Positions 35,109 through 43,710 of a DNA stretch of 64,000 nt are shown one piece after another (position 1 is the first letter of the stretch; each line of letters begins with the position of its first letter). The translations under genes were made by a program, and so were the position numbers. Below the pieces are notes generated by a model. It did not search any database and was not told where the DNA came from. It worked only from the letters and a program-made list of their open reading frames with translations. Origin of the DNA: Moraxella ovis. Its GTDB lineage: Bacteria > Pseudomonadota > Gammaproteobacteria > Pseudomonadales > Moraxellaceae. The DNA is taken from the NCBI RefSeq assembly GCF_900453105.1, contig NZ_UGPW01000001.1, forward strand, positions 930,001 to 994,000. The letters are read 5' to 3'.

Positions 35109-36417
35109 ACTAAAATTATCAATAAAAAGCATGCTAAAAAAATCACCACTATCCTTAGTCAAATCCTCTGTCAGTACATCGCTCAATGTCCTTGGGCGCA
35201 TCCAAAAAACCGCAAGCGTGGCAGGGTTGTCAGTGCTTAGGGTGGCTCAAGGCGAAAAGATGGATGCACAGCTACTCAAAGAATCATTTGAGCAGATGGG
35301 CGTGACTTACATCAAGCTTGGGCAATTCATCGCAAGTACACCGTCTATTTTTCCCAGAGAGTATGTACTTGCATTTCAAGACTGTCTAGATCAGACCACG
35401 CCTGTGCCGTTCGATGAGATTTTGACGGTGCTACGCGAAGAACTTGCGACTGATGAGTGTGGTCTGGGTGATATTTTTAATTATATTGACCCAAAGCCCA
35501 TCGCATCGGCAAGCATTGCACAGGTGCATAAGGCGGTACTGAGTGACGGCAGGCAGGTCGCCCTAAAGGTGCAAAAACCTAAAGTCGCTGCAATCATTCA
35601 TGCGGACCTGACTGTATTGCACAGCAGTTTTTGGGTGGTGGAGAAGATCATACCGTCGATGCGTGCGGCGAATCTTGCACCCATCTTGGATGAGGTGCGT
35701 GCGCGCATGCTGATGGAGACGGATTTTTTGGCGGAGAGTCGCCATATTGAACGCTTCAGAGATTATCTAAAGAAAATTGGCAATACTAAAGTTACCGCAC
35801 CTACCGTGCACAAAGAGTTAACTACCAAGCGTGTATTAACGATGGATCTGTTGGTGGGCAAATCCTTGGTGGATGAGAGCTTAGGACTTACCAATAATAC
35901 CGAATACGCCAAGCAGGTGATGAGTGATGTGCTAGACACCTGGTTCTTGTCATTGATGATGACGAGCGAATTCCATGCCGACCTGCACGCGGGCAATCTG
36001 ATGATGCTTGAGGACGGTCGGATTGCGTTTTTGGATTTTGGTTTGGTGGGACAGATTGAGCCTAAGAGTCTGCAGGCGTGCTTTATGTTGGTGCAGAGCC
36101 TTCAGGTGAGCGACTATCTGGGCATGGCTCAGGCGATGGTAGATATCGGCATGACAGATACCAAAGTGGATGTGAATCGACTCGGTGAGGATCTGCATCG
36201 GATGCTGGGTAAGGTCGGTAAAGACAATCAGCCAGAGAGTCTAAATGTAATGATGCTAGAACTGGCCGAGATTGGCAAACGTCACGGCATTCACTTCCCT
36301 AGAGATTTTGCGCTACTGCTTAAGCAGCTGTTGTATTTTGATCGCTTTATGGTGACACTTGCGCCTGATATGGAGTTGTTTGAGGGTGAGCGTCTAAAGA
36401 TTGTTGGTGATGGTTAA
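35098..36417 (+). CDS. ABC1/AarF/UbiB-family atypical kinase
   Basis: A 439-residue ABC1-family protein-kinase-like ATPase; UbiB in this family is required for ubiquinone synthesis. Visible motifs are the KxGQ motif YIKLGQFIAS, the A-rich nucleotide loop ASASIAQVHKAVL, the lysine in QVALKVQKP, FHADLHAGNLMM (catalytic loop) and FLDFGLVGQ (DFG). It lacks the long hydrophobic C-terminal tail of E. coli UbiB (546 residues), so it may be an AarF-type paralogue. The start is uncertain: ATG 35098 overlaps the upstream gene by 11 bases; ATG 35131 is an alternative. Confidence 0.88.
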   Translation: MLSELKLSIKSMLKKSPLSLVKSSVSTSLNVLGRIQKTASVAGLSVLRVAQGEKMDAQLLKESFEQMGVTYIKLGQFIASTPSIFPREYVLAFQDCLDQTTPVPFDEILTVLREELATDECGLGDIFNYIDPKPIASASIAQVHKAVLSDGRQVALKVQKPKVAAIIHADLTVLHSSFWVVEKIIPSMRAANLAPILDEVRARMLMETDFLAESRHIERFRDYLKKIGNTKVTAPTVHKELTTKRVLTMDLLVGKSLVDESLGLTNNTEYAKQVMSDVLDTWFLSLMMTSEFHADLHAGNLMMLEDGRIAFLDFGLVGQIEPKSLQACFMLVQSLQVSDYLGMAQAMVDIGMTDTKVDVNRLGEDLHRMLGKVGKDNQPESLNVMMLELAEIGKRHGIHFPRDFALLLKQLLYFDRFMVTLAPDMELFEGERLKIVGDG

Positions 36418-36482
36418 GTGAGCTTCATTAAGGTGCTTACCATCGAGAATTTAACCAATAATAAAGCGTTTAATTTTCACAC

Positions 36483-36527
36483 AACACAACAGAGACTGGC
36501 GATATCTTTCGCAGTTTCTGTTGTGTT
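36483..36527. terminator. Bidirectional terminator between convergent genes
   Basis: AACACAACAGAGACTGGCG (36483-36501) pairs with CGCAGTTTCTGTTGTGTT (36510-36527), with one mismatch and one bulge, between the ABC1 kinase gene and the DUF3482 GTPase gene. Confidence 0.78.
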
Positions 36528-36535
36528 TTAATTTA

Positions 36536-37924
36536 TCAGCCTAATTTTTCTAGGTGCCCAAGTAGTATTGTGCTGAGCTTATCACTTAAATCTTGGCGCA
36601 GTCCCATGTTGTCCTCATAGCGACCATCTAGGCTGGAATAGTGCGGATTGGCGCGCGCTTTTTTTAGGGGGCTTGGCAGTTTATCGGTTTGCCATGGTAG
36701 GGCGTTGTCAGGGTTATCCGTTGCGATGGCATTTAGACTGGCATGCCCTCGGTGTCGTAGCGCATGATGTAAATTCTGCGCGCGTATGGCAAGTAGCGTG
36801 AGCGTGGCAGCATCGATGGTCAGTGTCTGAATGCCCATTGCTTTATCCTTGATGGCGCCCGTATTCGGCAGAAGTCCGCCAATCACGCCGCCCAGCGCTG
36901 TACCCAGCCCCAGACTCGCTCCTAATGTGGCCACGTCAATACCCGCGCCTACGATCATGCCCGTCACGCTGCCGCCAGCTGTGCGAATCCCGTAACGCGT
37001 CAATAGATCGGTGTCAAATACGTCCTGTTCTCGACCTTTAATCTCAATATCCGCCTCGTCAATGGCGGCGTTATAGAATTGATATAGGTGTAATAATTTG
37101 CCCTGCATGATGTCCTCAGACTGGCGCACCGCTGTCTGCATGGCGCTTAAGGTTGGCGCAGAATCTTCATCTTCATCGATTTTTTTGCTAAAACTTGCAA
37201 CATTCACTAGGAAGTCAGCGATGATGGTAGAGCCTGACTCAGCCATGTCCTGCCAACTGTCTCGTCTGTTGTTTTGTAGGCTAGTGAATGCGTCATCGTG
37301 CGTGCTTAGAGTGGCAAGGTTCTGCCAAAGATACATCTCGCCATCAAAGTCAAACGCCACAGTGTCAAAGGCATTCACCACGTGAAGTGCGCGCCGAGAC
37401 AGCATGTCGCGCCAAGTTGCCATGTTTTCTTCATTGCCTTTAATGAAGTTGAACACAGGCAGGACAGGCGTGCCACTGCTGGCGAGAATGGCAAGTTCGT
37501 CTTTATATTTTGATAGTACAGGTTCTCGAGCATCGATGACATAGATGGCGATATCAGCATCGATGAGGCTGCGGATGACCTTGGTTTCTTGGCTAAAATC
37601 ATCGCCAAGTCTAGGGTCGTCATTGTCCACCGCTGCCAAGAATCCTTGAAGTCTCTCAACGCCATCGGTGCGCCCATCGGTATGTTCTTGGATGAAATCC
37701 ATCACACCTGTCGCATCCTCCAAGCCTGGGGTATCATGCAGCGTGATCAGTGGCTGACCATGAGCGTCCATGATCTGCACTGCAGCGACATGACGTGTGG
37801 TGGCAGATTCGTTCTTAACCTCGCCAAATTGTGCATCGCGAAGTAGGGTGCGCATGAGAGAAGTTTTGCCGACATTGGTATGTCCGATGACGGTGATGCT
37901 GGCTGTGTTCTTAGTGGTAGTCAT
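36536..37924 (-). CDS. DUF3482 GTPase
   Basis: A 462-residue protein with an N-terminal Era-like GTPase domain and C-terminal DUF3482. G1 is GHTNVGKT at residues 14-21, G3 is HDTPGLED, and a glycine-zipper stretch (GMIVGAGIDVATLGASLGLG) near residues 325-360 could insert into or contact membrane. In many proteobacteria such genes lie next to a DUF2868 partner gene; none is present here. The molecular role is unknown. It appears monocistronic, with its 3' end at a terminator shared with the converging kinase gene. Confidence 0.85.
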   Translation of the reverse strand: MTTTKNTASITVIGHTNVGKTSLMRTLLRDAQFGEVKNESATTRHVAAVQIMDAHGQPLITLHDTPGLEDATGVMDFIQEHTDGRTDGVERLQGFLAAVDNDDPRLGDDFSQETKVIRSLIDADIAIYVIDAREPVLSKYKDELAILASSGTPVLPVFNFIKGNEENMATWRDMLSRRALHVVNAFDTVAFDFDGEMYLWQNLATLSTHDDAFTSLQNNRRDSWQDMAESGSTIIADFLVNVASFSKKIDEDEDSAPTLSAMQTAVRQSEDIMQGKLLHLYQFYNAAIDEADIEIKGREQDVFDTDLLTRYGIRTAGGSVTGMIVGAGIDVATLGASLGLGTALGGVIGGLLPNTGAIKDKAMGIQTLTIDAATLTLLAIRAQNLHHALRHRGHASLNAIATDNPDNALPWQTDKLPSPLKKARANPHYSSLDGRYEDNMGLRQDLSDKLSTILLGHLEKLG

Positions 37925-38073
37925 GATGTGATGATTCTTAGGGTTTTGATTATTATAAGTGCATCAACAGCGAAATAAAAGCTAAAAATACGACGAGCTC
38001 ATTCAGGCTGATTAAAATTAAGTCTAAACATGTGTTTGGGATGAGCTGTGCGGTCGATTTGGTAGTCAATGTA

Positions 38074-38101
38074 TTGGTTTTTGTAAAATTTATGTTACAA
38101 T
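38074..38101 (+). promoter_or_regulatory. Promoter of the carboxynorspermidine decarboxylase gene
   Basis: TTGGTT (38074-38079), a 16-base spacer and TACAAT (38096-38101) place the transcription start near 38108, about 27 bases before the ATG at 38135. Confidence 0.55.
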
Positions 38102-38134
38102 GACGGCACTTTATTTTAAGCCTAAGATTATCTC

Positions 38135-39334
38135 ATGAACGATACGAAACTTAATATAAATCCACCACAGAGATCCGCTCAGCAGGCTTTGCTGTTGCAA
38201 GGTCTAACCACGCCTTATTATCTCTTAGATGAACAAAAAATCACCCAGAACCTTGCCATCATAGACCGCCTGTGCCAACTGTCGGGCGCTAAGGCTTTGC
38301 TTGCACTTAAGTGCTTTGCGACTTGGGGTGTGTTCGAGGCGATGCGTCCTTATCTGCATGGCACGACATCTTCATCGCTCTTTGAGGTGAGATTGGGTGC
38401 TGAGAAGTTTGGTGGTGAGACGCACGCTTATAGCGTTGCGTACAGTCGTGGCGAGATTGATGAAGTGCTCGACCATGCTGATAAGATTATCTTTAATTCT
38501 ATTAGCCAGCTTCACGCCTTTAAAGACAAAGCTATTGCCAAAGGAGTGCCTGTCGGACTAAGACTTAATCCCAATACGAGTAATTCTGCGTTTATTTTGG
38601 CGGATCCAGCGCGTCCTTTTAGTCGCCTTGGTGAGCACGATGCCACAAAGGCGATGGCTGTGGCTGATGACATCACAGGCGTGATGCTGCATTATAATTG
38701 TGAGAATGAGAGCTTTGAGGCGTTTAGCGCGAGCTTAGATGACATCGAACACAAATTCGGTGAGCTGTTTTATCATCTTGATTGGGTGAGCTTGGGCGGC
38801 GGTATTCATTTTATCGCAGAAGATTATCCGCTTGAGAAATTGGCGCAGCGATTAAAGGATTTCGCCCAAAAATACAATGTCCAAATCTATCTAGAGCCAG
38901 GCGAGGCATGCGTGCATGATGGTGCGGTGCTTGTATCTAGCGTGCTCGATGTCATGGAAAATGGCAAATCGCTCGCCGTCGTAGATGTTGCCACAGAAAG
39001 CCACATGCTAGATTTGCTCATCTATGGGCAGTCAGCCAATCTTCAATCCATCAATGGCAAGGATATTAACCTAGCGCCACACACAAGTGATGACAGCACC
39101 ATCATCTATGGTAAGACCTGTCTGGCAGGCGATATTTTTGGTGAATATCGCTTGGCTGAGCCACTAAAAGTGGGCGATCAGGTGGCATTTGGTAACGCGG
39201 CTGCCTACACGATGGTAAAAAAGAACTGGTTCAATGGCGTGGACATGCCATCCATCATCATTAAGAAACTAGATGGTACGATTGCGATTCAGCGCTGTTT
39301 TGATTATGAAGATTACAAAAACAGCTTGTCTTAA
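38135..39334 (+). CDS. nspC: Carboxynorspermidine decarboxylase NspC
   Basis: PLP-dependent decarboxylase of the alanine-racemase fold that turns carboxynorspermidine or carboxyspermidine into norspermidine or spermidine. The 399-residue protein has TPYYLLDEQKI at its start, the PLP lysine K59 in LALKCFATWG, VGLRLNPNTSNS, and glycine-rich WVSLGGGIHF. EPGEACVHDG near the end is the diaminopimelate/ornithine decarboxylase-type PLP site. The neighbouring carboxynorspermidine dehydrogenase gene makes the substrate, so the pair forms the alternative polyamine route. In Moraxella the physiological product is more likely spermidine than norspermidine; this is inference. Confidence 0.92.
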   Translation: MNDTKLNINPPQRSAQQALLLQGLTTPYYLLDEQKITQNLAIIDRLCQLSGAKALLALKCFATWGVFEAMRPYLHGTTSSSLFEVRLGAEKFGGETHAYSVAYSRGEIDEVLDHADKIIFNSISQLHAFKDKAIAKGVPVGLRLNPNTSNSAFILADPARPFSRLGEHDATKAMAVADDITGVMLHYNCENESFEAFSASLDDIEHKFGELFYHLDWVSLGGGIHFIAEDYPLEKLAQRLKDFAQKYNVQIYLEPGEACVHDGAVLVSSVLDVMENGKSLAVVDVATESHMLDLLIYGQSANLQSINGKDINLAPHTSDDSTIIYGKTCLAGDIFGEYRLAEPLKVGDQVAFGNAAAYTMVKKNWFNGVDMPSIIIKKLDGTIAIQRCFDYEDYKNSLS

Positions 39335-39406
39335 TACGTGTGATTTAAATAGCCAATCTGATTAAGCAACATAAGAGCTGTGTGATGGCTCATAAAAGGA
39401 GAGGAA

Positions 39407-40648
39407 ATGTCTAAACCCAACATTTTGATTCTAGGTGCAGGCGGTGTGGCGCAGGTGGTCGCGCACAAGGTGGCAGAGTATCATGAGTATTTTGGCGATA
39501 TTCACCTTGCCAGTCGCAGCATTCATAAATGCACCGCCATCACTGATGATGTGGCGACTAAGCGGGGCGTATCCATACACACTCATGCGATAGATGCATT
39601 GGATACGGAGGTATTGATAGAATTCATGCGCTCGATAGATGCTAATATCGTGATTAATGTTGGTTCGACATTCATTAATCAAAGTGTGCTAAAGGCCTGT
39701 ATCGCGGTGGGTGCAGACTACCTAGATACCGCGATTCACGAAGATCCTGCCAAAATCTGTGAGACGCCGCCGTGGTACGAGAATTATGAATGGAAGCATA
39801 AAGACGCCTGTGAGCAAGCGGGCATCACCGCCATCTTGGGCGTTGGATTCGACCCTGGTGTGGTGAATAGCTACGCGCGCCTTGGGGTTGATTATTTTGA
39901 TAAAGGAACAACGACCGATATTGACATCATCGACATCAATGCTGGCAACCACGGCAGATATTTTGCGACGAATTTTGACCCTGAGATTAACTTTAGAGAA
40001 TTTACAGGCAGGGTTTATACTTGGCAGAATAATGCTTGGCAGACCAATCAGATGTTTGAGGTCAAGCGCACCGATGATCTGCCTGTGGTCGGCATCCAGA
40101 ACAGTTATCTAACAGGGCATGATGAGATTCACTCATTGCATAAGAACCTAGACGTGCCGAACATTCGTTTTTGGATGGGATTTAGCGATCATTATATCAA
40201 TGTCTTTACCGTGTTAAAGAATCTAGGCTTGCTGTCAGAGCAGCCTGTGACGACAGCAGAGGGCTTAGAAGTTGTCCCGCTAAAAGTCGTCAAGGCAGTA
40301 CTGCCAGACCCAAGCTTACTTGCGCCAAATTACACCGGCAAAACCTGCATCGGCAATAAGATACGTGGCAAAAAAGACGGCGTGGAAAGTGAGATTTTTA
40401 TTTATAACGTTGTCGATCATCAAGAGGCCTATGCGGAGGTTGGTAGTCAGGGCATCTCGTACACCGCAGGTGTGCCGCCAGTTGCAGCTGCCATTTTGAT
40501 TGCCAAAGGCGTATGGTGCACACGCAAAATGGTCAATGTCGAAGAGCTTGATCCACGTCCATTTATTAATCTTTTGAACACCATGGGGCTGGTGACGCGC
40601 ATTGTCGATGATGGCGGTGATCGCTTACTTGAATTTGATGGGGTGTGA
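39407..40648 (+). CDS. Carboxynorspermidine/carboxyspermidine dehydrogenase
   Basis: NADPH-dependent enzyme of the saccharopine dehydrogenase family that condenses aspartate semialdehyde with a diamine (diaminopropane or putrescine) to form carboxynorspermidine or carboxyspermidine. The 413-residue protein starts with the Rossmann motif ILGAGGVAQVVAHK. It continues with family segments INVGSTFINQSVLKACI, AILGVGFDPGVVNSYARL and the closing YTAGVPPVAAAILIAKG. It follows nspC by 72 bases in the same direction, with a GGAGAGG-like ribosome site. No separate terminator lies between the two, so they form an operon. Confidence 0.92.
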   Translation: MSKPNILILGAGGVAQVVAHKVAEYHEYFGDIHLASRSIHKCTAITDDVATKRGVSIHTHAIDALDTEVLIEFMRSIDANIVINVGSTFINQSVLKACIAVGADYLDTAIHEDPAKICETPPWYENYEWKHKDACEQAGITAILGVGFDPGVVNSYARLGVDYFDKGTTTDIDIIDINAGNHGRYFATNFDPEINFREFTGRVYTWQNNAWQTNQMFEVKRTDDLPVVGIQNSYLTGHDEIHSLHKNLDVPNIRFWMGFSDHYINVFTVLKNLGLLSEQPVTTAEGLEVVPLKVVKAVLPDPSLLAPNYTGKTCIGNKIRGKKDGVESEIFIYNVVDHQEAYAEVGSQGISYTAGVPPVAAAILIAKGVWCTRKMVNVEELDPRPFINLLNTMGLVTRIVDDGGDRLLEFDGV

Positions 40649-40685
40649 TGGGCGCAGGAAAATCGTTTTATAAATAGGTGCTTTA

Positions 40686-40694
40686 TGTTAGAAT
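40686..40694 (+). promoter_or_regulatory. Candidate extended -10 for queD-tsaE-miaA operon
   Basis: TGTTAGAAT fits TGn plus TAGAAT, 32 bases before the queD start codon at 40726. No convincing -35 is seen. Confidence 0.4.
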
Positions 40695-40725
40695 AAAAAG
40701 TTATCCTAATAAATAAGACATTATC

Positions 40726-41322
40726 ATGCGTATCCGTAAACTCTTTAAATTTGAAAATGCCCACATCGTCCGCAACTGTACGTCCGACCGTTGTAGCCGT
40801 TCCATTCATGGGCATAGCTATCAGGTGGAACTTATCCTAGAAGCCCACGCCCTTGACAATGGGCAAATGGTCTATGATTTTGGGCTATTAAAGTCGCACA
40901 TTAAGGACTTGATTGACAGCTTTGACCACGCCATTACTTTTTGGGATAAGGACGACCCCGATTATATCCGTGCGTGCAAGGACTTTTCGGCTCGTTGGAT
41001 AAGCCTGCCTGTGTCGCCGTCTGCCGAGCAGTTTAGCCGTGTGATTTTTTATTGGGCGGATAAAGTCATGCAAAACACCACCACCCAAAATGGCGAAACA
41101 GACGTATCAGTCTATTCGGTCATCGTCCACGAGACCGCCACAGGGTACGCCCAGTGCTTTCGTGAAGATGTTGAAAGCGAACGCATGGGCAAATTGTCGC
41201 TGGATATGTTTGAATTTAGCGAGCAAGTCAAAGCTGAGTGGGGCGATAGCGAGCTGTTTGATAAGCTAAAACGTGGCGAGAAATTTGTCAATCCAAGGCT
41301 GTTAAGACAGGTTGAAGTATGA
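40726..41322 (+). CDS. queD: 6-carboxytetrahydropterin synthase (QueD family)
   Basis: A 6-pyruvoyl-tetrahydropterin synthase-fold enzyme that makes 6-carboxytetrahydropterin for queuosine (tRNA position 34). The zinc-binding histidines appear in FENAHIVRNC and SIHGHSYQVEL, the catalytic cysteine is probably in the NCTSDRC segment, and VSPSAEQFSRVIF carries the glutamate region. At 198 residues it is longer than E. coli QueD (about 120), with a C-terminal extension of about 50 residues. Its stop overlaps the tsaE start (ATGA), so translation is coupled. Other queuosine genes (queC, queE, queF) are not in the window. Confidence 0.88.
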   Translation: MRIRKLFKFENAHIVRNCTSDRCSRSIHGHSYQVELILEAHALDNGQMVYDFGLLKSHIKDLIDSFDHAITFWDKDDPDYIRACKDFSARWISLPVSPSAEQFSRVIFYWADKVMQNTTTQNGETDVSVYSVIVHETATGYAQCFREDVESERMGKLSLDMFEFSEQVKAEWGDSELFDKLKRGEKFVNPRLLRQVEV

Positions 41323-41750
41323 CAATCATTCTAAAAGACGAAACCGACACCCAGCGTCTTGCCAACGCCCTTGCCAAAACCAATCCCACAGGCAGTCTTT
41401 GGCTATCGGGCGATTTGGGGGCGGGCAAGACGACCTTTACCCGTTATCTTTTGCGTGCATTGGGGCATACAGGGGCGGTAAAAAGCCCAACTTATACCTT
41501 AGTTGAGCCGTATAACATCAACGGCAAGCCTGTGTACCATGCCGACCTATATCGGCTAAATGACCCAGAGGAGTTAGATTTTATTGGGTTTTTTGAATAT
41601 TTTGATGAATTAAATTCACTGGTCATCATCGAATGGGCAAGCCGTGCCGAGACTGTCTTGCTAAAGCCTGATATAACGATAAACATCACAAGACAAGCCG
41701 ATGAGAGTCGGGTGGTAGAGATTGTTGGGGTGGATTTGGATTTGTCATGA
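41319..41750 (+). CDS. tsaE: tRNA threonylcarbamoyladenosine ATPase subunit TsaE
   Basis: ATPase partner of TsaB and TsaD in forming t6A at position 37 of ANN-decoding tRNAs. The 143-residue protein has Walker A GDLGAGKTTFTRYLL at about residues 32-46, SPTYTLVEPY, and HADLYRLNDPEELDFIG, the standard TsaE signatures. WASRAE closes the core. It is joined by 4-base ATGA overlaps to queD upstream and miaA downstream, a tight translational cassette. In many gammaproteobacteria tsaE sits near amiB-mutL-miaA-hfq; amiB and mutL are absent here. Confidence 0.95.
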   Translation: MTIILKDETDTQRLANALAKTNPTGSLWLSGDLGAGKTTFTRYLLRALGHTGAVKSPTYTLVEPYNINGKPVYHADLYRLNDPEELDFIGFFEYFDELNSLVIIEWASRAETVLLKPDITINITRQADESRVVEIVGVDLDLS

Positions 41751-42898
41751 ATTTACACTATAAATCCCTGCCCGATAACACCGTTCTATCGCTTATCGCC
41801 CCAACGGCAAGCGGTAAGACTGATTTGGCGTGCCGTCTGTATGAGACAGGGCGGTTTGAGCTGATTTCAGTGGACAGTGCCCTGATTTATCAGGAGATGA
41901 ACATTGGCACGGCAAAACCGACCGATGATGAGCTTGTCCGTTTTCCACATCATCTCGTTAATATCATCAAGCCCATCGAAAATTATAATGTGGCGACTTT
42001 TGTGGCGGACGTGGAGCGACTCATTGGCGACATTCACGCACGGGGCAAGATTCCGCTACTTGTGGGCGGCACGATGATGTATTATATGGCACTTTTGGAC
42101 GGTTTGTCCGCCGTCCCTGATACCGACCCTGCCATTCGTGGGCAGATCATGGCGTGGCTGTCTGACAAAGGCATTGGCGAGCTGTACGCCTATCTGCAAA
42201 CACACGACCCCAAGATTTGTGAGCGTCTAAAAATCTCTGACACCCAGCGTATCACAAGGGCGGTGGAAGTTCATGTGCAGACAGGCACACCCATGAGCGC
42301 ATGGCAAGATACGCCCAAAGTCGCCCCTTGCCATAATCCACGCCAGCATTGGCTGACCCTATCGGTTGAGCCTGAGCGTGCGTGGCTACATGAGCGTATC
42401 GCCAAACGCCTTGATATCATGTGGGAGCAGGGACTGGTTGATGAAGTGATTCATCTTTTGCAAAAATACCTCGATTTAACGCCTGATATGCCGTCCATGC
42501 GGTGCGTGGGCTATCGGCAGGTGTTGGAGTTTTTGGCGAAAATCAATCACAAAGCCATGCAATTGAACCCTGCAATGGCAGGGTTTAGCGACAAAGTGCG
42601 TTCCGAGATGCCTGATGAAGATAGGTTGTTTTTTGATCAAGGGGTGAATTTAGATGAGTGCTCACCTTTTTTGGTTAATAAATCGACAGATTTGACAGGA
42701 AATTTACAAAAACAACAGCCAAATCTCTTACAAATGGCTTGTCAAGATATGAAAAATAAGGCATTATATGCAACAAGACAGTTAGCAAAACGCCAATCAA
42801 CTTGGCAGCGTAGCCTTGCTCGTCTGAATGGTTCATCGCATGATGCGGTGATTGTACCATTTTCTAGCATACAACAAGTAGAAAAGCAGTTATTATAA
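41747..42898 (+). CDS. miaA: tRNA dimethylallyltransferase MiaA
   Basis: Adds the isopentenyl group from DMAPP to N6 of A37 in tRNAs reading UNN codons. The 383-residue protein has the P-loop APTASGKTDLA near residue 18, SVDSALIYQEMNIGTAKP, and the late motif SMRCVGYRQVLEFL. The closing element ALYATRQLAKRQSTWQR lies further on. Between these last two motifs is an insertion of roughly 60 residues relative to E. coli MiaA (316 residues); it is hydrophilic and reads as low conservation. Overlaps tsaE by four bases and precedes hfq by 60 bases. Confidence 0.95.
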   Translation: MNLHYKSLPDNTVLSLIAPTASGKTDLACRLYETGRFELISVDSALIYQEMNIGTAKPTDDELVRFPHHLVNIIKPIENYNVATFVADVERLIGDIHARGKIPLLVGGTMMYYMALLDGLSAVPDTDPAIRGQIMAWLSDKGIGELYAYLQTHDPKICERLKISDTQRITRAVEVHVQTGTPMSAWQDTPKVAPCHNPRQHWLTLSVEPERAWLHERIAKRLDIMWEQGLVDEVIHLLQKYLDLTPDMPSMRCVGYRQVLEFLAKINHKAMQLNPAMAGFSDKVRSEMPDEDRLFFDQGVNLDECSPFLVNKSTDLTGNLQKQQPNLLQMACQDMKNKALYATRQLAKRQSTWQRSLARLNGSSHDAVIVPFSSIQQVEKQLL

Positions 42899-42958
42899 AA
42901 TCCAATCCTGCTTATGCATTGCATATTTGCATTATTTACTTTCGTTCGGAGAATTTTT

Positions 42959-43609
42959 ATGTCAAAAGGGCAAAGTTTACAAGATCCATTTTTGAATGCG
43001 CTGCGCAAAGATCGCATTCCTGTGTCGATTTTTTTGGTTAATGGCATAAAGCTACAAGGACAAATTGAGTCTTTTGACCAATATGTAGTACTTCTAAAAA
43101 ACACCGTCAGTCAAATGGTTTATAAGCATGCCATCTCGACGGTGGTGCCAACGCGTAACCCGCGTACAGACGGCTCACCTGCTTCTGGCTCACCGACAGG
43201 ATACCCAAATGCCCCAATCGGTGTGATGTCATCGAGCAGCTATCAATCGGGCTCTATGTCTGGTGGCATGAATCCAGGTTTTGACCGTGGTATGAATCAG
43301 GGCTTTGAGCGTCAAGGTGGCTTTAACAATCGTCCTGCTGGTGGTTTTACACGCACGCCGCCCGCTGATGGTTTTGGCTCTCGCGGCGGCTATCCACAAG
43401 GCGGCGGCATGAATCCAGGCTTTGACCGCGGTATGAATAATACAGGTGGTTTTGATCGTAGCTTCGATAGAGCGGCATTTGATGAGCGCGGCTTTGATGG
43501 TAAAAACTTTGAAAAGAAAGAAAACCGCAACCTAGATCGCGGTGGATTCAATGATAAAGGATTTGATGCCAAATTTGGCAACGAAGGTGATGACGAATTT
43601 AATAGCTAA
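42959..43609 (+). CDS. hfq: RNA chaperone Hfq with long Gly-rich tail
   Basis: Sm-like hexameric RNA chaperone that helps small RNAs pair with mRNAs. Residues 1-70 are a canonical Hfq core: [20 protein letters not shown] (Sm1) and [10 protein letters not shown] (Sm2). The ATG at 42959 follows a good GGAG site; an in-frame upstream extension to 42914 is rejected. The total is 216 residues against 102 in E. coli; the remaining 140 or so form a Gly/Asn/Phe/Arg-rich tail with repeated NPGFDRGMN units. Long tails of this kind are known in Acinetobacter and Moraxella Hfq. Last gene of the queD-tsaE-miaA-hfq cluster, ending at a strong terminator. Confidence 0.96.
   Translation: MSKGQSLQDPFLNALRKDRIPVSIFLVNGIKLQGQIESFDQYVVLLKNTVSQMVYKHAISTVVPTRNPRTDGSPASGSPTGYPNAPIGVMSSSSYQSGSMSGGMNPGFDRGMNQGFERQGGFNNRPAGGFTRTPPADGFGSRGGYPQGGGMNPGFDRGMNNTGGFDRSFDRAAFDERGFDGKNFEKKENRNLDRGGFNDKGFDAKFGNEGDDEFNS
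43265..43438 (+). repeat. Direct repeats inside hfq tail
   Basis: Two 33-base near-identical segments, 43265-43297 and 43406-43438, each encode [11 protein letters not shown] and differ at two bases. Further shorter Gly-Phe units lie between and after them. Such repeats may let the tail change length by slippage or recombination without losing the reading frame. Confidence 0.75.
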
Positions 43610-43621
43610 ATGATAATTCAC

Positions 43622-43651
43622 AAAAACCGCATGGGAAATCATGCGGTTTTT
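43622..43651 (+). terminator. Intrinsic terminator after hfq
   Basis: Perfect 12-base arms AAAAACCGCATG (43622-43633) and CATGCGGTTTTT (43640-43651), followed by more T residues. Confidence 0.92.
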
Positions 43652-43710
43652 TTGTTTTTTCCATACTGGTCTTTGTGATAAAATAGCTGATTTTTTATTG
43701 TTGGTTGGTT

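Noticed and set aside
43265..43438. Repeats in hfq as a CRISPR-like or mobile element
   Set aside because: They are two in-frame coding repeats of a low-complexity tail with no regular spacers.
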